Positions 14,201-27,300 of a stretch of DNA of 64,000 nucleotides are shown in pieces. Each line of letters starts with the position of its first letter. Position 1 is the stretch's first letter. The notes beneath the pieces are model-generated. The model had not been told where the DNA came from. It was given only the letters and a program-made list of their open reading frames with translations, and made no database searches. The DNA comes from Varroa destructor. Lineage: Eukaryota > Arthropoda > Arachnida > Mesostigmata > Varroidae. The position numbers and the translations under genes are program-made. The stretch lies in assembly GCF_002443255.2 (NCBI RefSeq), contig NW_019211456.1, forward strand, positions 48,730,486-48,794,485, read 5' to 3'.

Positions 14201-15294
14201 TTACTTGTTGCTATGTCTGTGCTGAAAGTCATTGTTTCAGAGTTTGTTCCCTAAAGGATAGGTTCATTTACGAAAATTAATGTTTATTAATAATTATAGG
14301 ACCAGTACCGTCTGAAACCACAGATTGTTCAGGGTCTTTCGTCGGGTGAGCTGTATTGCATGGCGCTGGCGTCAATTTACGCAGATCCTAATTACCACAC
14401 CCTCAGTCACGTCGGCATCATTTCGGCACTTCAAAAAAAAGGTGTTGAAGTCCTCGCGCCGGCGGATGGAACGACAACTCTCAATGAAACCACGCTTACC
14501 CAGAACGCACCCATCCGAATGGTGAGTTCTATCAAACCGTTAAAGAACTTCGTGTACGACTTCCGTGTTCTGTCGAGAGATTGATTTCTTATGACATTGA
14601 ACGTTTTGGTGTCCTTTGAAAATAGGCTGTTCCCTATTCATGGCGGTATTCATGCGATGTTCGTAGCCAAAAATTAAGTTTGTACGAGTTTAGCTTGCGA
14701 TTTTCTATTATAAAATGACTCTATAATATTATAGATTTTCTATTACAAGGGACTTTCGTACTTTTTTTTTTCGAAAAAAACGTTTCCCTTGTTTCCGAAG
14801 TTTATTTCTGCTCTTTTTGATCTTACCGCAGAGTTGGTTAACGCGTAAGGGCCTATTATTCAGATGAGAACTTCCTTAGGACAATCGGAATACTCCAAAA
14901 GATATAGCTAGTCTTTTCGATGAAACAGATAAAAGTGGTAAACCAAGCTAATTACGAATTAGGACGAATCACAAATTACGCCCGACGATATTTGACCATT
15001 TACCGTACAAAGCATTTTCCAGGAGACTGGGTTTCCTGTGCGTATGTAGAACGAGAGATGTAACAAAAAAATAGAAGAAATACATAAAGAATACAAAACT
15101 ACATGTCATAGAAATGAAAAGCTAGTTCAAGTAAAGCGCAATCTAAATCTAGCTTCTTGTGGTGGTTTCCAATGGTTCGTACGGTTTTCAGGTATTCTTC
15201 TTCAGGTACTTAAAAAAGCAACTTAGACAAAAGGCTTAAATACCCACACCATCAATGCAGACCATCATGGTCGTTCCCTTTCTTATTCACTGCA

Positions 15295-15343
<49 letters not shown>

Positions 15344-18300
15344 CATAATTACGACGATTCTTACCAAAACGTGACGCGTAAGGAAGCTTTACCTATGTAA
15401 GTCTACATATAATTGATTGAAATTTAGATGCAAATAATTTATTAATAGTAGTTCTGATCGTTAACATTGTTAATCATGGATTTACGCCAAGCAGAGATAT
15501 TGTTGGCAGAACATTTGAAAGTAACGTAGCAGACCATCGCTATTCCGTTTGCGCTCGATGCTGACTAGTTGCATTATGGGGGGTCAGACCTCAGACCGAT
15601 GGTCAGGATTTGTGTTAAGTATTGGATCGTATCTATGCTTAATAGTGCATATTTCAGAAGGCTTATTACTACTATGAAATCTCTGGCACAGAGGAAAATA
15701 ACGACTTTCCCACTGAGTCGTCATGTTCAGAGTGCTTGCTATAACTCTGTATCGTTCGGGTTAAATCCTTTTAATATAACACTTTTATGATAAACTGGAA
15801 GCAGAATTTGTATTATGTTCACTATAGAAGAAGTTCATATACTAAGCTAAGGGCACAATGATATAGATAGATCACACTAAGGCGATTGGTTTGATTGACC
15901 GGTGTTCTGTGTTCCCGCAGTACTAATATTTTCGTCAGATCTATGCGAAATTTCGCATAGGACGTTGTACTTGCACATGCTGCGAGCAGCAGGATAGACG
16001 CACCCTTACGTTGGCTCACTTTCTGGGTTTCCGGTGGCCATATCGTGACGAACTGTGAAACTTCTCATTTACAGTTGACGCCCTAGCCACCGGTATTACG
16101 TACTATAGAGTAGTGCGATAAACCTTTTCTCCTCTATGGTTTTGACGTCCGACTGAACTTGCCAGTGCTGCTAATGCTTTGTAAGGCCGAATGAATAGGA
16201 GGATCTGTATGCTGAAAGCAGAAGAAATTTTGGCTGTTCTGAACAGACAGGCCGATCAGTGCCAGCTGGTTTAGCTTGACGACTGTACAGAGCAAGGCTA
16301 TCATGCCGATGCTACAATTATCTATTAGCTATCGCTGACTGGCTCGTCCTAACCTAATGTTAGTTTTGCCGTTCTTCATCACCGTCAGCATACGTAGTCT
16401 GACGCCTGGCGTCAAGAACTTCACTGTTGTAAGAAGCCACCTCGGCAGCGGCGAGAAGACTGCCCGTTAATAACCAGTAGCGGCGGTAGTGCTGTTGCAG
16501 CGTTTGTCGATTCTGCTGATCCTTTAGAATAAAACGCGGTAATTTCAGACAAGGTAAAACAGCTACGACCACGCATATGATTGTCGATCCGTTTGTCATC
16601 GGTGCGTAAATGTGTGTGTCTTTAATTTAATCACTCAGATTGTGTCAGTCGACCTCTGCTGAGACTAGTGACGCTAATGACGGTAATAGAGTGGCGGCAT
16701 CTAAACCATTTTCACCAGTGCCGTCACCGTTGTACGCCTCACTTTCCAACGTAGAAGCTCATGCACATACGTGTGTACGCATGTACACGTACAAACAAAC
16801 ATCCATGCACAAGGCACACCACCCACGCAATGTTCATATTGTATATGGTATTCGCTGGATGTGGATTGAACAACGCTTCTGCGTGAAGGACTGATGTGGG
16901 ATGCCAAGACTGCTATTGATTCTATTGGGGACATCGAACGATGTAGCAACATGCGTCGTCGTTCGACGCTGCTGCTGCTGCTGCTGCTGCTATTTGAACA
17001 GCATTGACTACTTGCTGTTTGCTGAGAGCTTGTCCAGGAAATTACAGCATCGTGTCTTCGTGTTTGGATCTGCTACTCGCACTGCAGCAGCAGCAGCAGC
17101 AGCCGCTGCTGTTGTTATTTAGAAAATTTTTGATGTTGGGAAACACTAAACAACGGCTTGCACGTCGAAATGGACGCGATGGCAGACAAGCCTCACGGCA
17201 TAGACGCAAGAAGCTCAGTGGGTGCCGCCGTTGCCGCTGCCACTGCTGCTATCATGTATCACGGGCGGCCGTCGACATAAAAATATATCTACCTATAGAA
17301 AATCATGTAAAATAGATAAATATGTATCTTCATTCTGAGAATTGTTAGTGTAGTAACTAATTATCGCAGCCATTCGGTAAAAGGAATCGTGGAAGTGAAT
17401 TCGAAGCTTTCAGGGACAGTGTTTAAAACTTGTCAATAGTGATGGCGATCATGACAGGATGAAACAAGGCATTTGCTAAGATCAAAGGTCATTTTCATGC
17501 ATGCTTTATTGTTATTCACAGTAGTCCATTAGGTAGTATGAATAGTTCACTATAAAGGATCGCCAAAGTGACTAGAAATATGTAACATTGCTTACCGAAG
17601 TATTAACGAGAAAAGAGATCGTGATGACTTTCAGAAACACGGCACGGGTACAAAAAATACGTATAAAATTGCGCCAAACAACTAACTCGCTGAACTACGG
17701 AAGTTAATTAACTTTGATGCCAAGCTTTCAGCAGGCGATTGTCAAGAAATAAGTTAGGTTCCTGTGTATTTCAACTGATGTCTCTCGTTCACCTTAACAT
17801 ATCTCCGTTGTGAAGGATATTGAACGACATAATACCTATCCCATCGACATTGAAGTCAAATAAATCTGTAGCCAGTTTATCAGAAACCTTGGAGCTAGAA
17901 TCGTGGAACCTTGGTGTCTGATACTAACAGTTTCACACGCATCCGCAAGCTACTCCCGACTTATATGAGTTTAAAAATTTTCTAATTTAGACTCAAGGGA
18001 TAAAGACTTTGATTATCTATTGCATGGTTTGTCAGACTTCTGAAGCTGCTGAAGTGAACATATAATTTACATATTTCTCGATTGCTTTGCCAAGTTCTAC
18101 ACTAGAGAGGATTAAGTACTGATGAGGATTCTCATTCGTTGAACGGTTGTTAAAACCTTTTTTAACTGACACTTCTATATAGAAGTTTACGTTGGTCGGC
18201 AAGTTTGCCACTTCGATTAATAAGTACGTCTATCGTGTTGTTTGTTTTTGTACCTTTGTTTCAGGCTGCGCATATGTCTGTGATTGAAGCCATAATGGAC

Positions 18301-21300
18301 CTCTACATCAAGGAGGTGCTCATTCCACTCAAGGTTTGTAGCGGTCGTACGTCCTCTGCGTTTTCCAGCGTTTCTTATGTATATATTGAAAGAAGTAAGA
18401 CATGCGGAATGATACTCATTAAAAACGTGATCATGCTAATTGGGCACAATTTAACGTGCCCCTGAGATAGGCTCAGACATTGCTTCTTCAAACGGTCTTG
18501 TTACTTCTTCACGCTGAACGAACATTCTTTGTGCCAATAACATACCGGTATAATAATCAGATAGTTGATATTTTTATCCTAGTCAATAACACACTATAGA
18601 TTAATGCAGCTGATGTAGGACAACTTATAAACATGAATAATTAGAATAATTTGATTATTAATTATATTCACTAAGCGTAGCAAAGGCTATGTGTTACCCT
18701 TCGATAACATGATTCTCTTCGTTGGATAGGTCTTCGAGGTTGTTCGTCGATATAGTGAAGTGCAGTACCCAGACGAGGTGCCCGTAACCTCAGAGGAAGC
18801 TGCTCTACTCTGGATCAATGCAGCTACCGTGGCCCTGCGAGAACGCGTTCAGCTGGAAGCGGGCCAGCCTGTGCCTCCCGCGACCATCATGCAGGTAAGC
18901 ACACAAACTCTAAGAGAGAGATTTCGAAATATCCGGAACAGGATGGCGGAAACTATAATGATAATTTCGCGTCACCATAACGTACTATAATTCCACGTTT
19001 AACACCTCTACACTCATGCATGACCATTTCATGCTAGCTGTATGGTGGCACAACGGTACAAAATGTTAAAATTAAATAAGAGTATTCGATTATCTTTAAT
19101 TATTTTCCGTAAGTTGTATAGCTCATATATCGAGCATCCATTTGGATATACATCCGTTTTTCTGCCTTATACTGGTGTAAGTCTTCTATCAACCTGATAT
19201 TAAACTGGATACAAATCAGACGCCTAAAATGAAGAAACGCTAGAAATGCTACGACCAATTACTCCACTATGTTGCACGCTATGTCAGATGGCACGGAAGT
19301 CGTGCTCCTTCATCCCTCGGGAAGGGATCTGTGCTAATCACAGAGTTAGAAACGCCTGAAATTCGGACTAGAAAAGAAACCTCTGTTGCTTCCTGCTAGC
19401 TCGGTTAATGGCACCCTAACTCAAATGTATACTCGCAGGTCCCAAATGGAGAATTACGTCTTTGCAGTAGTACGGTAATTTAGAATCACGCTTTACCCAT
19501 TACGATCGGAATTATCGATGACAGGGCAGCTTAGAGACAAAGTACGAGAGCATTTTGTTCAGTAGAGTGATAGTAAACGTTTAGGTTTAGGCCTTTTTAC
19601 TTTTCGGTTGACTACCACAAAGTGATCAACCAATCCAGACCGTCAGTACTCTATCTTAGCTATCCAGGACATATAACTCGACAGATGCCTGTTAGCTAAA
19701 ACTAGCATATAGTATTATCACCTTAGCCTTCCTTTATTGAGAACCACATGTTTATTAATAGCACTGATTTTGCCCCTGACCAGACGTAGACAGGGCCGGA
19801 AGAACTATTTGCCGAAGCTTATACTTCTTCATGACTGGAAACGACGAATATCGAAGGGTTTCGTGATAATGATTGTTCAAAGCGTACCGGTCATCAATTC
19901 ATTGAGCTGTAGTGATCAGATGTGATAGTGGCATGGCCTCATCGCACGATAAATGGGAATGTGTATACCTTCCAAATAAAATGATAAATAGAAAAGATCG
20001 TTCGGTAGACGGTGCACTCATCTTGTATACAATTACATATAAATTGGCGAGGCAGAGAAGCTGATTGATGGTACGTGACAATACTCACATGATCATAAAT
20101 GGGACGAGGATCTAGCTTAAGGCTATGTGAGCTTCACTGCGTTTATTGATGTAACGATCCGCCTGAAATTACTCATAAACGCGGCAAGCATATATATAAT
20201 GTGAAAGGTTTTTGAATTTTAAACTTTCTCTAGTTGCGTATTTGTCGGCTAGTTTCGGTCGTATGATAAACTTCATAGCCAAAGGGGGTTATTATGGAAT
20301 TCTGCAATGGATTGGTGTGAATAATGTGCAGTCAGATTTTGTTTTGTTAGGACACGTCCCTGCTAACAATCTTCTTAGGCGAAGTCTGAAAAAAGTCACT
20401 TAAAATTGTACAAGAGCTGGCGTCAAACGAATGACATAGTGGGAGGATCTGTGTTTACTTATTCTGAGGTAAAATTTAAGCAACACTACCCTGACATTGT
20501 TTTCGTATTTACGTATTTTTGACATGAATACGACTGCTAAATTCCGACTGTTTTTAATAAAAAAAGAAAATTATTTACTAGGACCGTTTGCACTTTTTGA
20601 GGTGTACAGTGCACAATTATAGGGTCTCACGGTGAAATTACCGTGCGTTCGAAGCCAATCCATCTTATACAGTAGCTTTCGACAGAGACTTAGGCATCTA
20701 GATATGTGAAACAAGGTCGCATTGTTCTAAGGTTTGCGAACCTAACACACGTTTAGCATTTCATACACGGATGAGGCTAATCCACCGCATAGTCATAACG
20801 AAAGAGGCAAATATTAGGTCAGTTACTGAATTTTTTCGTTCTCATATACGACATGATTGACGATACACATTTCGGAAAGCCTTTTGTATGCTTGATTTAC
20901 GCTGACACACATCATGCTTTATCTCTCTGTGTGTCTTGATGAACGGAAATGGCTAGGAATATAATCTACACCAGAATTCCACATTGGCTTAGCATTACTT
21001 TCGTTGTAGTTGCCGTTGTTTGACCTGAACACAGTAGAAGGGCACAAAACGCAGTTCGATACATCGCAATGGGACGATAACCCAGTCGACTGAAGTAGAT
21101 GGGTCGTCAGCTAACAAGCCAAAAATGTAAACAATGACGTTAATTTTTTCTGCTGTTCTGACGGTGATTAATACTTCGAACATACATAACTACAAAACTG
21201 CCAATAACTTTTTGGCTGCCTATGTAGTGGCCAGGTATTAAGTGGAGTCTAAAAGAATTGATAGATAAAGATTGTGTTGAAATACGCTAGCTTGTGACGG

Positions 21301-24300
21301 GGTTGTGATTTGGGGACGAGCGAACATGTCCCTTTTTTCTTTGATGATTAACCGGATGGGATGTGATTTTACCAAACTAAAACGCTACGTTTTTTAATGT
21401 ATTTGTATCTGCCGTAGTGACAGCGATCCTGAAAAGTGTGCAAGAGTCATAGCCGATTATCATCCATAAATGAATTCATCTCAGCGTTATTAGAGAGGTC
21501 TTTTTTATCAAGCAATGACATTTTCGTCTGCGTTTCCAGTGTAATCGGTGGACAGCATTGTTAGGTGATTCAATTGTGGACATTTTTGATCGTTTCAGGA
21601 CATGGCGGAACTGTCGGATGGGTGTGGTCTTTCTTCGTTGCTTTCTTTTTACTGCCCGGATGCATTACCGTGGCAGGAGCTATGCCTAAACGATCCTATG
21701 AACCTGACCGATTCACTGTGCAATCTGCAGTTGGTGCAGGCGTTCTGCGAGCAGAACCTTCCTCACGATATTTGTTTTCTAACGCTTGAGGATCTATTGT
21801 TTATGCATGAGACGATTAGGCCAAATATGCTAGCGCTGGTAGCCGATCTCATGTATTTGTTCGAGATTCGACCGGCGAAGTGTGTCGTCAAGCCAGGTTG
21901 GGAACTGGAGGATGACAACGATCTGCCTCAGCCACAGGGTACTTAATACATACTTGCTTAACATATACCATATTTAATCAGTGACCTCTATGGTTCTGTA
22001 CGGACGCGGATGAAGCGAGCCACAACTCGTTGCTATTCTATATATATATGTCTTTTATAGATATCTGCTACGAGAATAGCAATGCATGAATCACGCAAAT
22101 ACACTGGCCGATTCAAACCTATCTGTTACAGAGGAGGTCCAGTACAATTACACGCTACGGAAAGCACGCAAGCTCCAAAACTCGTGTTCGCATATCCCGG
22201 ATCTGCTCCTACAGCCAGAGGGGATGCTGCAAAGGGACAAGAAAGGTCGACCCCAGAGGACATCTGGTAGCCAGGATAGCCACCGAGAAGCCCATTCTCA
22301 TTCGAAGGATAGTAACAAAGATGAGAACACCAGTGACCCGGAAGAGCTTGAGCAGTTTTCGGGTTACTTTAATAAAATGAATATCTCGGCACCGAGCAGC
22401 ACAACCGGTGCGGGAAATGGGGCCGTGCTCGAGAGGAACTCTCATTCGACCCATGCCAGTCCCGCTCATCGAAATAATAATAACAGGTTAGTAAAGGAAC
22501 CGTAATGGCTTAGCCATGCGAAGCGAACTTGTTCAGTGAGCTCAACGGTATGATGATTCATGCACGTGGAATATTACTACAAAGTCGGCAGATTATTAGA
22601 TCATGTACTTCAGAAAGTGTCCCTATAGAATAAATCTAGTTACTATAACATATACATTATCAGCAAAATGGACAGACTGTGTATCTAGTACACGTGTGTA
22701 AATGCCCGTTTTTTAGGCGAGGTAGTCCTGACAAGACGGGCCGAGAATCCTCTCAGGACGGTAACTCTACCCTAGAGAATTACTACACCCAGTTCAATTC
22801 GATTGAGGATCGCTCTCACGATGGTGGTAAGCTATGTTGCTAGTTTAGTTTTTAATTCAGTCATATTTCTTAAACGTACAAAGGTTACAAGAGGGAAATA
22901 TAGATTAGCATTATGGTAAAGGAATGTTAGCCCGACCGTTCGACCGCTATCGAAATCGGCGTCCGTGATCATTTATTGCTAGACATAATTGCTGCGATCG
23001 AACGTTTACTATCTTTAATCCTATATGAATAGTTGATTAGTCTCAGTTGCTAAGCGAACGGATAGAGAGCCTTCTTCGGTCCACCATTCGTTTTCCGCCC
23101 TTGGAGGAAGGGCAGTTCAGGTTATGTATTTTGCTCGTTGTATGCTCGAACGGAACTGGGACTTATCAACGGTGTGATATGACGTCGCCTAGAGCTCCTA
23201 ATGTGACTTCTAACAAAGAAAGACGAAAGTAACTGGTTTGTAAAGTGAACATACTTGAATTTTCTGCGCATCTTTTATAGTCATTTATACTACAATTTCG
23301 ATGAAAGTGTGTAAGAGATATGTGTACAGACGTTTTTCGCTACATACCGTTGGTTAGCAGGATAACGGCCCTTTGCACTACCGCATTTTGTTTTATGTGT
23401 TTCATTGCTAAATACTTTCAGAAGGCGGTCAGCCTCTCCGAAGAGTTCCTTCGCAGTCGCACATCCAGAACTTTTCAGGGAGCCAGGCAGCACTTCAGAT
23501 GATGGATCCCGATGCACCGGATCCCTTCGAAGGTAAATAGCAACTGACGTCTGGTTACACTGACGCGGCGCTAGAAGGACACATTCGTTTGCTGCTTACT
23601 ACGACTGATTTTTTCCAGGTTCCATGTTCTAGGCAATTTGTTTCATAGCCCATTTACGGGGAACGTAAGCAATTACTATCAGGTAATTGATTCAGTTAGC
23701 AGTCTAATAATATATTGTCTGTAGTACCAGCTCGGCGTTGGCAAATCAGAAAAGTGGCAATTTTTTCACCCAGAGGTCGACGAAAATGACGCCAAGGACG
23801 CATTAGTCGCGCTTTATTAAGTATAGTATTCACAGAAAGGTTTTCACAAAATCGGATACTTAGCGTTCAATACTGCAAAATTAGAACCCATTTGCCGTAC
23901 TTGCTTCTCAGCCGTGTTTTTGTTTTCTGTACTCTGCAGGTGCACGGGACAACAAGCAGACGAGCTTTGCGCAGCTTTCTTCTCAGGATTGCTCCTCTCA
24001 AGTGAATTTTACATACAAGGCGGAACGGCGATCCAAGAAACCGACCACGACCTGGATGCAGCAAACGCCTACGGGCGATGAAGGAGGTGATGTTGAGGAA
24101 ATGTTTGCCGTTCGGTGAGTTCCTGCTTTGACCTTGCATCGAAAATAACTTAGAACAAAAAATAAGTCATTAAATTATTAGTAAAGTAGAACTATTTAAA
24201 GTGCCTTGATTTCTAACGTAGGTAAGGTATCCAGCGAAGCGCGTACGCTTATAGAACAGCGGAACAGCTAATAGAACATCTATGTTGTAAAGTGGAGCTA

Positions 24301-27300
24301 TAGTGATACAACAATTTTATTGAAGGTAAAGATTTGGCTGTTCAGTATATGTTATTACTAGCCTGTAAGTAATTATTGGAGTTAATTATTTGATCGTGTG
24401 TCGGTCTCCAAGCAGGCAACAGATGGATGAAAGACGTCAGCGAATCGAGCAGGAACGGCGAGCAGCTCAGGAGGCAGCGAAAAAGGAACGCACCCAGGCA
24501 AACAAACAGGTCTTCCAACAGGTTGTAGGTGGAGGCACCAGGGTGTCTCAAGGTGTGTCCAATGGCAACAGTTCGGGACCGATAAGTGTTGGTCGCGGCG
24601 ATGACATCCCGGGGGGTGTAGGAGGAGGCGGGACAAGTACCTCTGAGGAATCGGACAGAAGAAGTCCCACACCCCCACCAAACGATCAACAGAAACGACG
24701 GCGAAACAGCGCTGAAAGGGTGGCCAAACAGGAGCAGGTAAAAAAGAAGCAATAAGTTTAGTGTCGATTTCGAATTTAAATAAGTTTAACGATGTATTAT
24801 AAAATTATCTTTATATCTTTTATTTGCGTCTCTATTAATTCCCAAAATAGATAATATATGCCGAAAGTATTCAAGAGTGCCCTGCCTGTAGTTTTGAACA
24901 TAGGAACAGATGGCAAGATGACCCTTTGATAGCGACAGTAAAAGCCTATATTTTGAATGCATTGTTTACGAAGATATGTCATCTCCTCTCTACTTTGAAG
25001 AACAAGGCTATACCAATGCTTTTCTCTTTGGCTATTGTGGGATTCGATTATTAAGATTAGTGCGCTAAACGATGGCTATTATATATTGCTGGACACTGGA
25101 CAGGTGCTGAACTCATTGATTCACTCGCGGTCGGCTTCGCATGTAAACCACCTCAGTGGCACTGGTCAGCCGACAACATTCTACCTGCATGACGCAGGTT
25201 CCCCCATTCATGGATACCCCAGCGCTGTAATGCGCAGGCAATGGGGGCCTCCAGCCGGTGAGACTTAGTTTTCTTTCTTAAAAAAATCGCTTTAAATAAG
25301 ACACCTTATGATTATGTATGTGTCTATGGGCATCTACGCAGTCCTTTATTTAGACTATGAAGACAAAAACAAGCACGATAGGTAAACTATAAAACTGTTT
25401 ATCTGCTGCCGAGTATACGAGTTATGTTTCTTGGTACCATCTCCGATAAACAAATGCATGGAATCTAGGAATCGCTTTTTTAGTATCAAGGTGGCGAAGG
25501 TTCGCCCTGCACGCACATCATAGTAATTTATACTTCACTTTCACTGGCCTTCATCAATTTTGTGAAATCTATATGCGTAAGAGGTGCGACCTCTTTCCTA
25601 GACCTCTGATTCGTCTTAGGTTATGATAAGGTACGAACAAAAACAGGAACGCAGGTACAAATAGACATAATAGTAATGTCAGGCCAGCTTTCTATGAACC
25701 TGAACTATGAACGTCTTATTGTGTATGTCCCTTGTTGCTCGTTCAATAGTGATACCTGGCGATACTTCGTACCACTATTTGTACTAACATTTTGGTCCAA
25801 ATAGTATATGTTATAGTGGTTACAGATACATCCCTTTAGCCTAAGGTAAAGGTGAGCTGAACTTGCCTGATTTGACGTTTAAGACATGGATACCTCAACA
25901 ATTTGAAACACAATCTGAGGCCTCATTAAAACAGACAAATAGAAATAAATAAAATACGGATGATCAGCATGTTCGCTAGACTGTAGAGCTCGAATAGAAT
26001 AATGAACCGGTCTATGGCGTGATGACTCTCGTAGTAAATAAATTTTGTAAGTCATTGCGGATTCCATTCTCTACATGTAAATGTCATTATCTTCTGAGTT
26101 TTGCGTACATTCGAGCAATAACGAGCCTGCTTTAGATACTAGTGCCACTGTAATTAGATGGCTAGTAACTCCGCAACGCTCTAACCATGCTTGGGCCTGC
26201 TTGCAGCACCCCCTGCGGCAATGTTTGGTGGATTCGGTCCAATGGGCGGAATGCCGGGTACCTATCCAGGTGAGATAATGCCCCCATACTGGGCATCTCC
26301 TCAGCCTTCGTGGGGCGCTTCCCAGCCGCCACAATCCCTCAACCATACCATGCTCCAGCAGCAGCAACAGCAAGCACATCCTTTCGTTCAACAGCCTTAT
26401 AACTTGCATGAGCCCTCAGTACAACAGCAACAGCACCAACAACAGATGCACTTGCAAATTCAACATGAACAACATCGAATCGATCAGGTGCAGATCGTAC
26501 AACAGCAGCAGCATCTGCAGCAAGCTCAGCCTCAGCAGCAGCAGCAGCAGCAGATTAAAGGTAGGGCGAAAGCAAAATAGGGGAAACGATGTAGGACAGA
26601 TACGGTTGTACCGTACGTATTCGCAACAAAATTTCGCTTGGCCTTACCCCTCCGCAACTTTGTGTATTGCATTTATTGGACACTGCACGAGATCGTACTT
26701 TTGTCGCAAGATCCACAAATACGTCCAGGGTCCGAAACTATCCTTTTGGCGCATGAGGGAAATTGTTAAACATCACATTTTCATTCCAGATCTCGTCACT
26801 ATTTGACTGTATAACGAACCTGAACAACAGTTCATTAATAAGCTCGCTTACTTTTACAGATGTAGGCTATCAAGAGCGTACAAAAACACCATCGCCGCCT
26901 CCACCAGCTCGGCCAGAGCGAAAAAAGCGGGATACCGGAACTTCGGCCAGTGGACGGATATCTGAGGAGCGGGTTGATCAACAGGAGAATACGCCACCTA
27001 CAACCGAACGAACTCAGGAACGAGAACGAGACGGTGGATCGTTCTTTATTTCATTCGGCGATGACAATGGGGGTGACACAAAAGGAACCGTCATCAAGCC
27101 AAAGCCTAAACTACGACCACGCATCCAGCCCGGCCGAGATGAGGTCAGCGTTTTGCCGATTTAACACGTGCACGCGTGAATGTTTTTATTTGACTAAATT
27201 GAATTGAGAGCTAAACAATTTCAGTATTCAATCAATTCGCTAAACTATACGAAGTGTGTATCGCTTCAGGCTCTACATAAAAAAGATGTCGCGATTCACA

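Larger units (their letters stand above)
14522..18264. other. Patronin intron 3
   Basis: This 3.7-kb intron contains a (TA)n microsatellite at 15297-15333, a 20-bp perfect palindrome at 15941-15960, and a (GCT)8 / (GCA)n pair at 16968-17103. No nested gene was recognised. The longest open frames here are short and repeat-driven. Confidence 0.7.

Noticed and set aside
22061..22131. Earlier acceptor for exon 7 at 22060
   Set aside because: Reading from it gives an in-frame stop in the phase dictated by exon 6, whereas the acceptor at 22131 gives an open, phase-matched join.
24342..24752. Minus-strand frames of up to 136 codons opposite exon 11
   Set aside because: They are antisense shadows of a clearly coding Patronin exon.
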